From Lacipirellula parvula (GTDB lineage Bacteria; Planctomycetota; Planctomycetia; Pirellulales; Lacipirellulaceae), in NCBI RefSeq assembly GCF_009177095.1, contig NZ_AP021861.1:6306501-6370500 (forward strand): a stretch of 64,000 nucleotides of DNA, read 5' to 3'. Shown here piece by piece: positions 53,416 to 61,599 of the stretch (position 1 is the stretch's first letter; every line of letters begins with the position of its first letter). The notes under the pieces are model-generated. The model saw only the letters and a list, made by a program, of their open reading frames with translations. It searched no databases and was not told the origin of the DNA. Both the position numbers and the translations under genes were made by a program.

Positions 53416-54966
53416 ATGCCCCTCGCTGGTCCGCCGCTGACGATTGAAGTTCGGATCTCGCGACTACTCGACCGCGGGCTCGCGGCGAATCCCGACGCCC
53501 CGGCGCTCGTCTCACGCGAGGGCCAGCTTACTTGGCAAGAACTCGACGCCGTCTCCACGCGCGTCGCTCGGCACTACTTCACTCTCGGCTTAAAGCCTGG
53601 CGACCGCATCGCGACGCTCATGCCAAACTGCGCGGAGCTTGTCATTCACCACATTGCATGCATGAAGGCGGGTTTCGCCGCGACGCCGCTTAACTACCGC
53701 TACCAGGCGCCGGAGGTTGATCACGCCCTCGAAGTAAGCGGCGCCTCGGTGCTACTCCACCACGCCGAACGCGAAGCCGACCTCGCGCTCAGCAAGTTTG
53801 CCGGCATGCTGTCGCTGGGCCGGATTTCATTCGGCGCTGCCGACGGCCGCGAACCGAGCTTTGAGCACTTTCTGCAAACAGAGCCACCGGCAGTTGAGGT
53901 CACTCCACCGACGCCCGACGCCGTAGCGTTCATCTTCTTCACCTCCGGCAGCACTGGCAAACCGAAAGGGGTCACCCACAGCCATCGTTCGTTCGGTTCG
54001 ATCGTCGCGAGCACGATCGCTGGGTTCGAACTTAACGACGCCGACGTCTTTCTTCCCGCGACCTCGTACTCGCACATTGCCGCGACGCACATCTCGTTCG
54101 GCGCGCTGGCGGCTGGCGTGCGCGTTGAAGTGCCCCGCCGACTCGATGGCGACGAGATGCTGCCGCTACTCGCGAGCACGCAGCCAACGTTTCTCTGCAT
54201 GCTGCCCGCGGCACTGTTCGCCCTGGTGCGCGACCACAACGCAACTTCCGAGCACTTCCGCTCGTTGCGGCTCTGCGTCAGCGGCGGCGACAAAGTTTCC
54301 GGCGAGCTCGAACGCGAATTCACCGCCATTGCCGGTAAGGCGATCGACGAACTCTACGGCATGACCGAGACCGGCATGTCGACCGTCAATCCGCCCGACG
54401 GCCTCAACAAGGTCGGCTCGATTGGCAAGCTAGTCGCGGGTTATGAGGGTTCGATTCGCGACGCCGCCGGCGCTGAAGTTCCGCTCGGCGGAGAGGGTCG
54501 GCTTTGGATCCGCAGCAACGCAAATATGATCGGCTACTGGAATCGACCCGACGCCACCGCCGAAACGCTCGTCGACGGCTGGCTCGACACGGGCGACGTC
54601 GTCGCTGCCGACGCAGACGGCTACCTCTGGTTCCGCGGGCGGCAGAAGCAGATCATCGTGCACGATGGTTCGAATATCACGCCGCAAGAGATCGAAGAGT
54701 CGCTGCTCGAGCATCCCGCCGTCGCCGCCGTGGGGGTGATTGGCATCCACAACCTCGTCCACGGCGAGAACGTGCGGGCGTATGTGCAACTCAACCCGGA
54801 GGCAACCGCGCCGACGGCCGCCGAACTGATCAAGTTTTCGCGGGCGAGCGTCGGTTACAAGGCGCCGGAGGAGATTGTATTCCTCGACGCGATGCCGCTG
54901 AATGCAACCGGCAAGGTCGATCGCGCATACTTAAAAGAAACAACGAGAGACAGCACAGCCTCTTGA
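53416..54966 (+). CDS. AMP-forming acyl-CoA synthetase/ligase
   Basis: 516 residues, normal length. ANL superfamily motifs in order: P-loop-like FTSGSTGKPKGVTHSH at 175-190, DELYGMTETGMSTVNPP with the A5 motif, GWLDTGDVVAADADGYLWFRGRQKQ as the A7-A8 hinge, and NATGKVDRAYLKE with the catalytic lysine near the C-terminus. It activates a carboxylate as acyl-AMP and transfers it to CoA. The substrate, probably a fatty or aromatic acid, cannot be told from the sequence. Stand-alone gene with a REP-like pair upstream. Confidence 0.93.
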   Translation: MPLAGPPLTIEVRISRLLDRGLAANPDAPALVSREGQLTWQELDAVSTRVARHYFTLGLKPGDRIATLMPNCAELVIHHIACMKAGFAATPLNYRYQAPEVDHALEVSGASVLLHHAEREADLALSKFAGMLSLGRISFGAADGREPSFEHFLQTEPPAVEVTPPTPDAVAFIFFTSGSTGKPKGVTHSHRSFGSIVASTIAGFELNDADVFLPATSYSHIAATHISFGALAAGVRVEVPRRLDGDEMLPLLASTQPTFLCMLPAALFALVRDHNATSEHFRSLRLCVSGGDKVSGELEREFTAIAGKAIDELYGMTETGMSTVNPPDGLNKVGSIGKLVAGYEGSIRDAAGAEVPLGGEGRLWIRSNANMIGYWNRPDATAETLVDGWLDTGDVVAADADGYLWFRGRQKQIIVHDGSNITPQEIEESLLEHPAVAAVGVIGIHNLVHGENVRAYVQLNPEATAPTAAELIKFSRASVGYKAPEEIVFLDAMPLNATGKVDRAYLKETTRDSTAS

Positions 54967-55032
54967 CCTTCGCACCTCGGCTGACGTACTTTAATACGCC
55001 TTAGAGCAATAAAATATGTCGCGAGATTTTAT

Positions 55033-55938
55033 ATGTCATTTATCATCGTGCGAATCGACCCGTCCGGAACGACCAAAAAACTCTCTTTCGCTTACGGGCT
55101 TGAATTAGAAGGAAGCACAGGCCATCGATTCAAGCTAGGCAAACACATTCGCACTGGCGGCAATGGAGTAGTCTTCGAGGCCGAATGTACTGCGCCAGAC
55201 GGCACGGAGGAAGGCTTGTGTGCCGTTAAGTTCCTTAAGGAGCTTGACGACGTAAGACAAGATCGATTTGCGAATGAAATCCGCATACTTAACGACCTTA
55301 GCCACCCTAACATAGTGAAATGCTTCGGTTCTGGTCGAGTTCGCTTGGGAGAAGAGAACATTGATGTTCCATGGATGGCGATGTCACTCGGAGACGTCAA
55401 TTTGCGCCAGTACCTTGATGAACATAAAGCTCCGCTTGACGCTATTACAGCAATTAATACGTGTATTAAGGTTTGCAATGCGATTGCACACCTCCACGAC
55501 AAAAGCATTATCCACCGCGACCTAAAGCCAGCAAACGTAATATGGCTTACCGACGAAGACCGAGACAACATATTTTTAGTAGACTTTGGAATCGCCAAGT
55601 ACGTAGGCGAAGACGTGTCGGCTCGCCGAATGGACGATTTCACTTCGCTGCACCAGTTCGTTGGTCCTGCTAATTTCGCATCGCCTGAGCTGCTCGCCTA
55701 TTCTAGAGACAAGTCACACCCGGTTGATACCCGATCCGATCTTTTTCAGATTGGCTTGCTCCTTTGGTTTCTTGCCACGAACAGAATCGCTGCTGGAATT
55801 CCATCGAGAAGGCTCGACCCTACCAACGGACCTATCTTCGAAATTGCAACTCAATTGCTCGCAATGGACCCCGATGATCGGATTCCAACAGCCGGCGATT
55901 TATCGAAGCGGCTTAGCGAAATTGTGGCTACACTTTAG
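55033..55938 (+). CDS. Stand-alone soluble Ser/Thr protein kinase in AT-richer DNA
   Basis: 301 residues, little more than a catalytic domain: glycine loop RTGGNGVV at 40-47, Lys66, HRDLKPAN at 161-168, DFG at 184-186, and FASPE in place of the usual APE. No membrane helix, sensor or fused domain. The gene and its 60-base leader are clearly less GC-rich than all neighbours, with third positions often A or T, which suggests recent acquisition. The C-terminus ends with the kinase fold (RIPTAGDLSKRLSEI). Solitary kinases of this kind occur in signalling and in phage defence. No partner gene is evident here. Confidence 0.92.
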   Translation: MSFIIVRIDPSGTTKKLSFAYGLELEGSTGHRFKLGKHIRTGGNGVVFEAECTAPDGTEEGLCAVKFLKELDDVRQDRFANEIRILNDLSHPNIVKCFGSGRVRLGEENIDVPWMAMSLGDVNLRQYLDEHKAPLDAITAINTCIKVCNAIAHLHDKSIIHRDLKPANVIWLTDEDRDNIFLVDFGIAKYVGEDVSARRMDDFTSLHQFVGPANFASPELLAYSRDKSHPVDTRSDLFQIGLLLWFLATNRIAAGIPSRRLDPTNGPIFEIATQLLAMDPDDRIPTAGDLSKRLSEIVATL

Positions 55939-55948
55939 CGAATTTCCT

Positions 55949-57202
55949 TCACTCCAGCCCGCGTTCATCCGTCGCTGGCGCCAGCCAGATGACGAGCATT
56001 CCCGCTGCGTAGATCAGCGCGCACGCGCCGCCGAGCATTGCGTAGTCGCCACCGAACCACTTGAAGAGCGAGCCTGCCGCGAGCACGCCGCCGGCCGTGG
56101 CGAAGCGGCCGATGTTCATCGACACCCCGGCCCCGCTAGCCCGCACATGCGTCGGGAACAACTCCGGTAAGTAGAGCGGCAGCCAACCGAAGAAGAGCGT
56201 TGCCACGAGCCCCTGCGCGAACACGATCGGCAGGAAAGACGGTTCGAGCGGCGCCGTGAGGCGGAACATCGCCCAGGTAAGTGCAGTCGCCCCGACGCTG
56301 ATCAGGAAATAGGAAAGTCGTCGCCCAATCCAGCCGGCGAGCGGCGCTCCTAGAAAACTGCCGATCGTTGCGCCCAGCGACCACCACTGCAGCGTCGTCG
56401 CTTTGTATCCCGGCGCTGCGGAGCCCGCGACGCTGTCGGCCCACGGAAGCATCCACTTGCCGCCAGCCCAGGCTCCTACCAGCGGTATCGACGCCAGCAG
56501 AATGCCGACGAGCGTCAGCGGCAGCAGCTCGCCTTGCAACAACGTACGCAGCGGCGGCGCCGGTTGCTTCGCCGCGCCGCGCATTGCGAGCCACTTCGGC
56601 GATTCGGGGAGCAACGTCAACACAATGACGCCGAGCGTGGCGGGAATCGCCGCCATCGCAAAGATCCACCGCCATGAGTCGGGCGTGATCGGCCAGAACC
56701 GTCCAATCTGCGAAAGCGCCAGGATGCCAATGTTAATGCCCGCTCCCAAGATGCCGGCCACCGTCGGCCGCGACGCCCGCGGCCAGCACTCCGCGGCGAG
56801 CGCGACGCCGTTGGGCCACATCCCGCCAACGCCAAGACCGATCATGAACCGCAGCAACAGCATCTCTTCGCACGAGCGAACCAGCGCCCCCAGCCCGGCG
56901 AATGTCGAGTAGAACAGGATACTGATTCCCATCGCCCGCGCGCGACCGATGCGATCGCCGAGGTTGCCAAGCAGGCTGCCGCCGATCGCGGCGCCGAGCA
57001 TCAGCGCGGCCGTGAATCTCGCAAACCAGACGCCGCCGTCCGCCTCGGTGTACTCCGCTCCGAGCAAACTCTTGGTGACCGAGAGCGACGCCACCGGCAT
57101 CAGGCCAAGTTCGACGCCATCGAAAGCGAGTCCTAGGAACGCCGCGGCAAGGACGGCGTAGCGTCCTGCGCGCGTCAGTTCGATGGGAGATGATGCCGTC
57201 AC
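55949..57202 (-). CDS. MFS transporter
   Basis: 417 residues and about twelve transmembrane helices. The loop-2 motif appears as GNLGDRIGRARAMGISI, and the second-half counterpart as GWIGRRLSYFLISVG. Features FDGVELGLMP in helix 1 and LMIGLGVGGMWPNGVALAAE resemble the sugar/aromatic-acid porter side of the superfamily. Substrate unknown. Thirty bases separate it from the DUF6807 gene upstream on the same strand, so a joint transcript for uptake and processing of a plant- or sugar-derived compound is plausible. Confidence 0.92.
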   Translation of the reverse strand: MTASSPIELTRAGRYAVLAAAFLGLAFDGVELGLMPVASLSVTKSLLGAEYTEADGGVWFARFTAALMLGAAIGGSLLGNLGDRIGRARAMGISILFYSTFAGLGALVRSCEEMLLLRFMIGLGVGGMWPNGVALAAECWPRASRPTVAGILGAGINIGILALSQIGRFWPITPDSWRWIFAMAAIPATLGVIVLTLLPESPKWLAMRGAAKQPAPPLRTLLQGELLPLTLVGILLASIPLVGAWAGGKWMLPWADSVAGSAAPGYKATTLQWWSLGATIGSFLGAPLAGWIGRRLSYFLISVGATALTWAMFRLTAPLEPSFLPIVFAQGLVATLFFGWLPLYLPELFPTHVRASGAGVSMNIGRFATAGGVLAAGSLFKWFGGDYAMLGGACALIYAAGMLVIWLAPATDERGLE

Positions 57203-57232
57203 GGCTTCGGATTCGAGTGCAGAATAGATAGG

Positions 57233-58204
57233 TCAATCGCCGGCGATCTCAACATACTGCTTGAACGCCCTGTCGAGGTCCAGATTCTCGGGCGCCTCCG
57301 CCCCGTGCACAAGCACGCCGTACCGCAATCTCAGCGTTTCGCCCGGCCGCACCGCCACGCGGCTCGCATCGCCAGCCTTGAATGCCTTCTGGCCGAAGGA
57401 ATTAGCGACCATCAGCCCATAGTCGCGCACATGAAATCGGCTCGGCCGAAAGTTCTCAGGATGACAGAAGATCGCCACTCCCGCCGGCTTGCCGTCGACG
57501 ACGCCGCGATAGTCGCACCACGCCGGCGCCGTTCCCCAGACTTCGCTCTCGTTGCGTTTACCATCGGCGGATACGATCTCGCCGTTGCCGGCCGGCAGGT
57601 GAAACTTGGAAACTTGCTCTGCCCGCAATGGCGTCGCCACGCGGACGCCGAGTCCCATCTCCTCTTGATCGCCGAAGGCAAACTCGCGATCGCCGCTGAA
57701 GGTCGAATCCCACAGCAACAGCATCCCCTCGGGCGTCGCCCGCATGTTGCAGCGCAGCAGTTCACGGCAGATCACGTGCTCCGGGTCGGCTTGGTCGCGA
57801 TGCGAGAACTCAGCCGCAAAGCCCGCCTCCCCCGCGCCGCCGTGCGACTCCTCCACGAATCGTTCAAAGCGAACCGGCGCCTTCAACCGCCATCCGTCGC
57901 TGCCGCTCACATCGCCGAACGCTAACCAGATTCCTGGGTGGAACTCGGGATGGTCGGTCGGGTCGCTTCCTTCGACTGGCGGATGGCTGCGCGTCACCTG
58001 GACGCCGTTCGGCGCACGCACATGAGCGAAGTAGGGGCGCGTAATCTTCTCGTCGCGGTAGACGAAGGTCGCGACCGGGGCTTCGTCGACGGCAATCTCT
58101 AAGCTATCGACTGATGGAGCGATCTTAATGCGCGGAACGTCGGCCCCAGCAGCGAACGAGCACCAAGCATTCCACAAGATGGCGATGACGGCAAAAAGCC
58201 TCAT
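57233..58204 (-). CDS. DUF6807 (PmoA-like) exported protein
   Basis: 323 residues. Signal peptide near 1-21 (ending FAAGA). Body matches the DUF6807 family: RPYFAHVRAPNGVQVTRSHPP near residue 58, DHPEFHPGIWLAFGDVSG, FGDQEEMGLGVRVATPL, and WCDYRGVVDGKPAGVAIFCHPEN. Family members are often labelled methane oxygenase PmoA in databases, a misleading name with no evidence of that activity. They frequently sit near sugar-dehydrogenase genes, as they do here. Function unknown, probably carbohydrate-related. Confidence 0.9.
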   Translation of the reverse strand: MRLFAVIAILWNAWCSFAAGADVPRIKIAPSVDSLEIAVDEAPVATFVYRDEKITRPYFAHVRAPNGVQVTRSHPPVEGSDPTDHPEFHPGIWLAFGDVSGSDGWRLKAPVRFERFVEESHGGAGEAGFAAEFSHRDQADPEHVICRELLRCNMRATPEGMLLLWDSTFSGDREFAFGDQEEMGLGVRVATPLRAEQVSKFHLPAGNGEIVSADGKRNESEVWGTAPAWCDYRGVVDGKPAGVAIFCHPENFRPSRFHVRDYGLMVANSFGQKAFKAGDASRVAVRPGETLRLRYGVLVHGAEAPENLDLDRAFKQYVEIAGD

Positions 58205-58288
58205 GCGCGATACTCAGCCACACGAGAATCTTGCGACGAACTTCAACCCATGCAACGCACGGTTGGACGCCGTTTCCGCCACAATAGC

Positions 58289-59233
58289 TCACTCGACTTC
58301 GTTCAACAACGAACTAAGCGTCTCGATCCCTCGCGTCGCGGCGCCGCTCGCCGTAGCCGGCAGCAGGCCCTCTTCGATCGCGCGGATAATCACGCTGTTG
58401 TCGAGTTCGCCCAGCCCATCGGCCTCGGCCCGCTCCAGCAGTTGCACGTGGAGCGCCGTAAGCGGCAACTCGCGGCCCCGTCGCGCCGCTTCGTCGATGA
58501 TCAATCGGACATCCTTCAGATGCTGAGATAGCTTGGCCTGAGGTGTGAACTCGCCCGCCACCATTTTCGGTCCTTTGTTCTCCATCGTGCGCGAGCTGGC
58601 CGGGCTGTTCAATAGCACTTCAAGTGCACGCTCGGCCGACAGGCCCATCGACTTCGCAAAGACTAACCCTTCAGCCAGAACAGCGCGATTGAGTCCGAGC
58701 ACCAGATTGGTGACGAGCTTCATTCGCACGCCGTCCCCCCATTGGCCGACGTAGTAAGTCTTCGCGGCGATCGCATCAAGCAGATCGCGACTCGCCTCAA
58801 GCGCACGTAACGGTCCCGCCACCATCGCGGTCGTTTGCCCGCGACGGGTCTGCTCGCTGGAACCGGAAATCGGCACCTCAAGATAGTCGACGCCACGTGT
58901 GGCGAGTCTCGCGCCTAGCAACGCCGTTAGCTGCGGATCGCCGGTCGTCGTATCGATCAGCAGCTTGCCAGGGTGGTAGGCGTCTTCCAGTTGGCCCAGC
59001 ACCTCTTCGACGACTTCGGTCGTGTAGAGCGAGATAATGACGCGGTCGCACTCGCGGAGCGGATTCTCCGACCAGCGGGCGCCACGTTCCACGAGCGGCG
59101 CCGCCTTGTTGGCCGTGCGGTTGTGGATCACCAGTTCGTAGCCGGTCGCGAGCAGCCGTTCGCAAATCGCCGTACCCATCAGCCCGAGGCCAATGAGCCC
59201 GATCGGTTTGCCGTCGCGCGGTCGATCAGCCAT
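58289..59233 (-). CDS. NAD(P)-dependent beta-hydroxyacid dehydrogenase (3-hydroxyisobutyrate dehydrogenase family)
   Basis: 314 residues from the ATG at 59233. Longer upstream codons are arginine-rich and unlike the family. Rossmann fold with GLIGLGLMGTAICERLL at about 11-27 and NRTANKA as the NADP-preferring loop. Substrate loop YLEVPISGSSEQTRRGQ, catalytic lysine in MKLVTNLVLG, and the C-terminal helical domain (EFTPQAKLSQHLKDVRLIIDEAARRG) are all present. Reduces or oxidises a beta-hydroxy acid; the exact substrate is unknown. It faces the Gfo/Idh/MocA gene across a 314-base divergent gap. Confidence 0.92.
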   Translation of the reverse strand: MADRPRDGKPIGLIGLGLMGTAICERLLATGYELVIHNRTANKAAPLVERGARWSENPLRECDRVIISLYTTEVVEEVLGQLEDAYHPGKLLIDTTTGDPQLTALLGARLATRGVDYLEVPISGSSEQTRRGQTTAMVAGPLRALEASRDLLDAIAAKTYYVGQWGDGVRMKLVTNLVLGLNRAVLAEGLVFAKSMGLSAERALEVLLNSPASSRTMENKGPKMVAGEFTPQAKLSQHLKDVRLIIDEAARRGRELPLTALHVQLLERAEADGLGELDNSVIIRAIEEGLLPATASGAATRGIETLSSLLNEVE

Positions 59234-59547
59234 GGGAGGTGAACGCGGCAGCCGCGCGAAGTTAAGGAAGGCGCAGACGGACGAACCGCCGCGCGAATGG
59301 GTGGAAGAGGAGGCGCCGCCGGGCGAGCTTGCCGAGCGACTCCTGCATTCTATTCCCGCTGGGCGCCGCTTCAGCCTGCGCCGAGAGACATTTCCGAATC
59401 CGCAAACGCCAGTGCCAGATATGCAACACCGGCAGGCCCCGCGTCCGCGACGAAACCACGCCAGGCCTCCCGTTCCTTGACCCTCGGTTTTCCCACGGCT
59501 AGGGTGAACTTTCGCCCCACGGCCTCCTTTTCTCTTGAGTCGCTCAC
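59234..59547. other. Divergent intergenic region between two dehydrogenase genes
   Basis: No credible gene. Frames through it are arginine- and proline-rich shadows. It must carry the promoters of both flanking genes. GC content is high and no clear -35/-10 pair was identified. Confidence 0.4.
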
Positions 59548-60858
59548 ATGGCCTTCGCAACCAGACGCTACTTTCTCGGCGCTGCTGCCGTCGGCGGAAC
59601 AGCGCTACTGTTGCCTAGCCGTTGCTCCCAAGCCGCCGAGGCGAACGAGCGCGTTCGCGTCGCGATCCTTGGCGCCGGCAATCAAGGACGGCGGCATGCC
59701 GAGTCGCTCCTCACGCTGCCGAACGTCGAGATCGCGGCCGTCAGCGACGTCGATTCAGAACGGCTAGCCGCCCAGCACGGGCGGGTTGGCAATCAGGCGC
59801 AAGCGGTCGCCGACTTTCGCCGCATCCTCGACGACCGCTCCATCGACGCCGTGACCATCGCCCTGCCCGATCACTGGCACACGCCCGCCGCGTTGCTTGC
59901 TCTCAATGCAGGCAAGCACGTCTATGTAGAAAAACCTTGCTCGCACAACGTGCGCGAGGGGCGACTGTTAGTCGATGCCGCTGCTGCGCATCCGCAGCTT
60001 GCGGTGGCTCATGGCACGCAAGCCCGTGCAACGCCCGGCATCATCGAAGCGATCGAGATGCTTCACGCCGGCGTCATTGGCAAGGTGCTCGTTGCCAAAT
60101 GCTGGAACTACCAACAGCGCGAGAATATCGGCCGCAAGCAGCCGACCGCTCCGCCCGCGACGGTCGACTACGATACGTGGGTCGGCCCCGCCGAGTGGCT
60201 GCCGTTTCAAACGAATCGCTTCCACTACAAGTGGCACTGGTGGCGAAACTTCGGCACGGGCGACGCCGGCAACGATGGCTGCCATGAACTCGACCTCGCT
60301 CGCTGGGGCCTTGGCGCCGAGGAACATCCGACGACGATCTCGGCAATCGGCGGCAAGTACCACTTCGACGACGACCAGGAATTCCCCGACACGCTGCAAG
60401 CGACGTTCGAATGGCCCGGCGCCGGCGGACCTAGTGAACGACGGATGCTGATTTTTGAACAACGGCTCTGGACGACGAACTACCCGCACAACGTCGACAG
60501 TGGCGTCGAGTTCCTCGGCACGAACGGCCGGATATTTCTTAGCAAGCGGGGAAAGTTCGAACTGTACGGCCCGCGCAACGCGCGAAGTGAGCGTAAGCTC
60601 AACGGCGCGCTCGCCGCTCGCGTGGAAGACAACCATGCCGATTGGCTCCACGCGATTCGAGACGGAACGGCGCCGAAGGCGGGAATCGTCGCCGCCCATC
60701 GGACGGCGACGCTCGCCCACCTCGCCAACCTCTCCGCCCGGCTTGGTCGAACGCTCACATTCGATCCGCAAGCGGAAACAATCGCGAGCGACAACGAAGC
60801 GAACAACCTGCTCGCTCGCCGCTACCGCGACGGCGGCCACTGGGCTGTGCCCACCTGA
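59548..60858 (+). CDS. Gfo/Idh/MocA-family oxidoreductase, exported
   Basis: 436 residues. N-terminal signal RRYFLGAAAVGGTALLLPSR has Arg-Arg and a hydrophobic stretch, consistent with Tat export, common for planctomycete members. Rossmann motif AILGAGNQGRRHAESLL, the family EKP motif in VYVEKPCSHNVREG, and the substrate-domain KWHWWRNFGTGDAGNDGCHELDLARW. Oxidises or epimerises a sugar-type substrate with tightly bound NAD(P). It lies opposite the beta-hydroxyacid dehydrogenase gene. Exact substrate unknown. Confidence 0.94.
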   Translation: MAFATRRYFLGAAAVGGTALLLPSRCSQAAEANERVRVAILGAGNQGRRHAESLLTLPNVEIAAVSDVDSERLAAQHGRVGNQAQAVADFRRILDDRSIDAVTIALPDHWHTPAALLALNAGKHVYVEKPCSHNVREGRLLVDAAAAHPQLAVAHGTQARATPGIIEAIEMLHAGVIGKVLVAKCWNYQQRENIGRKQPTAPPATVDYDTWVGPAEWLPFQTNRFHYKWHWWRNFGTGDAGNDGCHELDLARWGLGAEEHPTTISAIGGKYHFDDDQEFPDTLQATFEWPGAGGPSERRMLIFEQRLWTTNYPHNVDSGVEFLGTNGRIFLSKRGKFELYGPRNARSERKLNGALAARVEDNHADWLHAIRDGTAPKAGIVAAHRTATLAHLANLSARLGRTLTFDPQAETIASDNEANNLLARRYRDGGHWAVPT

Positions 60859-60948
60859 CATGCCGCCAGCATACGATCCCTGCTAGCCGGAAAGTCACAA
60901 GGTCCTGGTCGGCGCCAAAAAAACTGCCGCGATCACGCAAGGCGCCTC

Positions 60949-60969
60949 CCGGAGGGCGTGGCCCTCCGG
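60949..60969. repeat. REP-like hairpin after the Gfo/Idh/MocA gene
   Basis: Perfect 9-bp arms CCGGAGGGC and GCCCTCCGG around GTG, followed by CTATTCTGGAGG. It sits 90 bases past the stop. No T-run follows, so it is not a typical terminator; it resembles the CGGAGGG-type repeats dispersed in planctomycetes and at 38791 in this window. Confidence 0.6.
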
Positions 60970-61030
60970 CTATTCTGGAGGTTCGGCAATCAACCACTGA
61001 ATGCTCCTCGAACGCTCTGCAGACGCCGCC

Positions 61031-61555
61031 ATGTCCACAACTTCGCTTGTGCTCACGATTCTCGGCCCCGACCGCCCTGGCCTCGTCGAGTCGATCGCAC
61101 GCCTCGTCGCCGAACATCAAGGCAACTGGCTTGAGAGTCGCATGGCTCACTTGGCCGGTCAGTTCGCCGGCATCCTTCGCGTCGAGGTTGAAGCCGACCG
61201 TGCTGATTCGCTCTCGCAAGCGCTGGCCGGCTTAGCAAAGTCAGGCCTCGAAACAGTCATCCATCCAGACCCCGCGATTGCGATCATCGCCGATCGTCCG
61301 CTTGTATCACTCGACCTGCTAGGCCAAGACCGACCGGGCATCGTCCGCCAGATCAGCGGCGTCCTCGCCGCACTCGGCGTCAACGTGGAAGAGCTGAACA
61401 CGGAATGCCGCGCCGCCGCGGAGACGGGGCACCCCCTGTTCCACGCCGCCGCGCAACTGCGGCTGCCGCCCGACGTGAGCGAAGCAGACCTCCGCGTCGC
61501 CCTCGAAAATGTCGCCGCCGACCTCATGGTCGAAGTTAAGCTCGCGGAAAAGTAG
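61031..61555 (+). CDS. Tandem ACT-domain protein, GcvR-like
   Basis: 174 residues from the ATG at 61031, chosen over one 30 bases upstream because it starts directly before the first strand (MSTTSLVLTILGPDRPGLVESIARLV). Two ACT domains: residues 5-75 (GPDRPGLVES...GNWLESRMAHLAGQFAGILRVEVE) and 90-165 (SLDLLGQDRPGIVRQISGVLAALGVNVEELNTE). Members resemble GcvR, an accessory regulator of glycine cleavage. They bind amino acids and act through partner proteins. No DNA-binding domain is present. It is monocistronic by its neighbours. Confidence 0.88.
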   Translation: MSTTSLVLTILGPDRPGLVESIARLVAEHQGNWLESRMAHLAGQFAGILRVEVEADRADSLSQALAGLAKSGLETVIHPDPAIAIIADRPLVSLDLLGQDRPGIVRQISGVLAALGVNVEELNTECRAAAETGHPLFHAAAQLRLPPDVSEADLRVALENVAADLMVEVKLAEK

Positions 61556-61599
61556 CCGCGGGTCAACGACCCGCCGGAGCGTCACTTGCAAGGCGCCCC

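Noticed and set aside
54963-55015. Promoter for the solitary kinase (TTGACC at 54963 and TAAAAT or TTTAAT downstream)
   Set aside because: No combination gives a 16-18-base spacer, so it was not listed as a feature.
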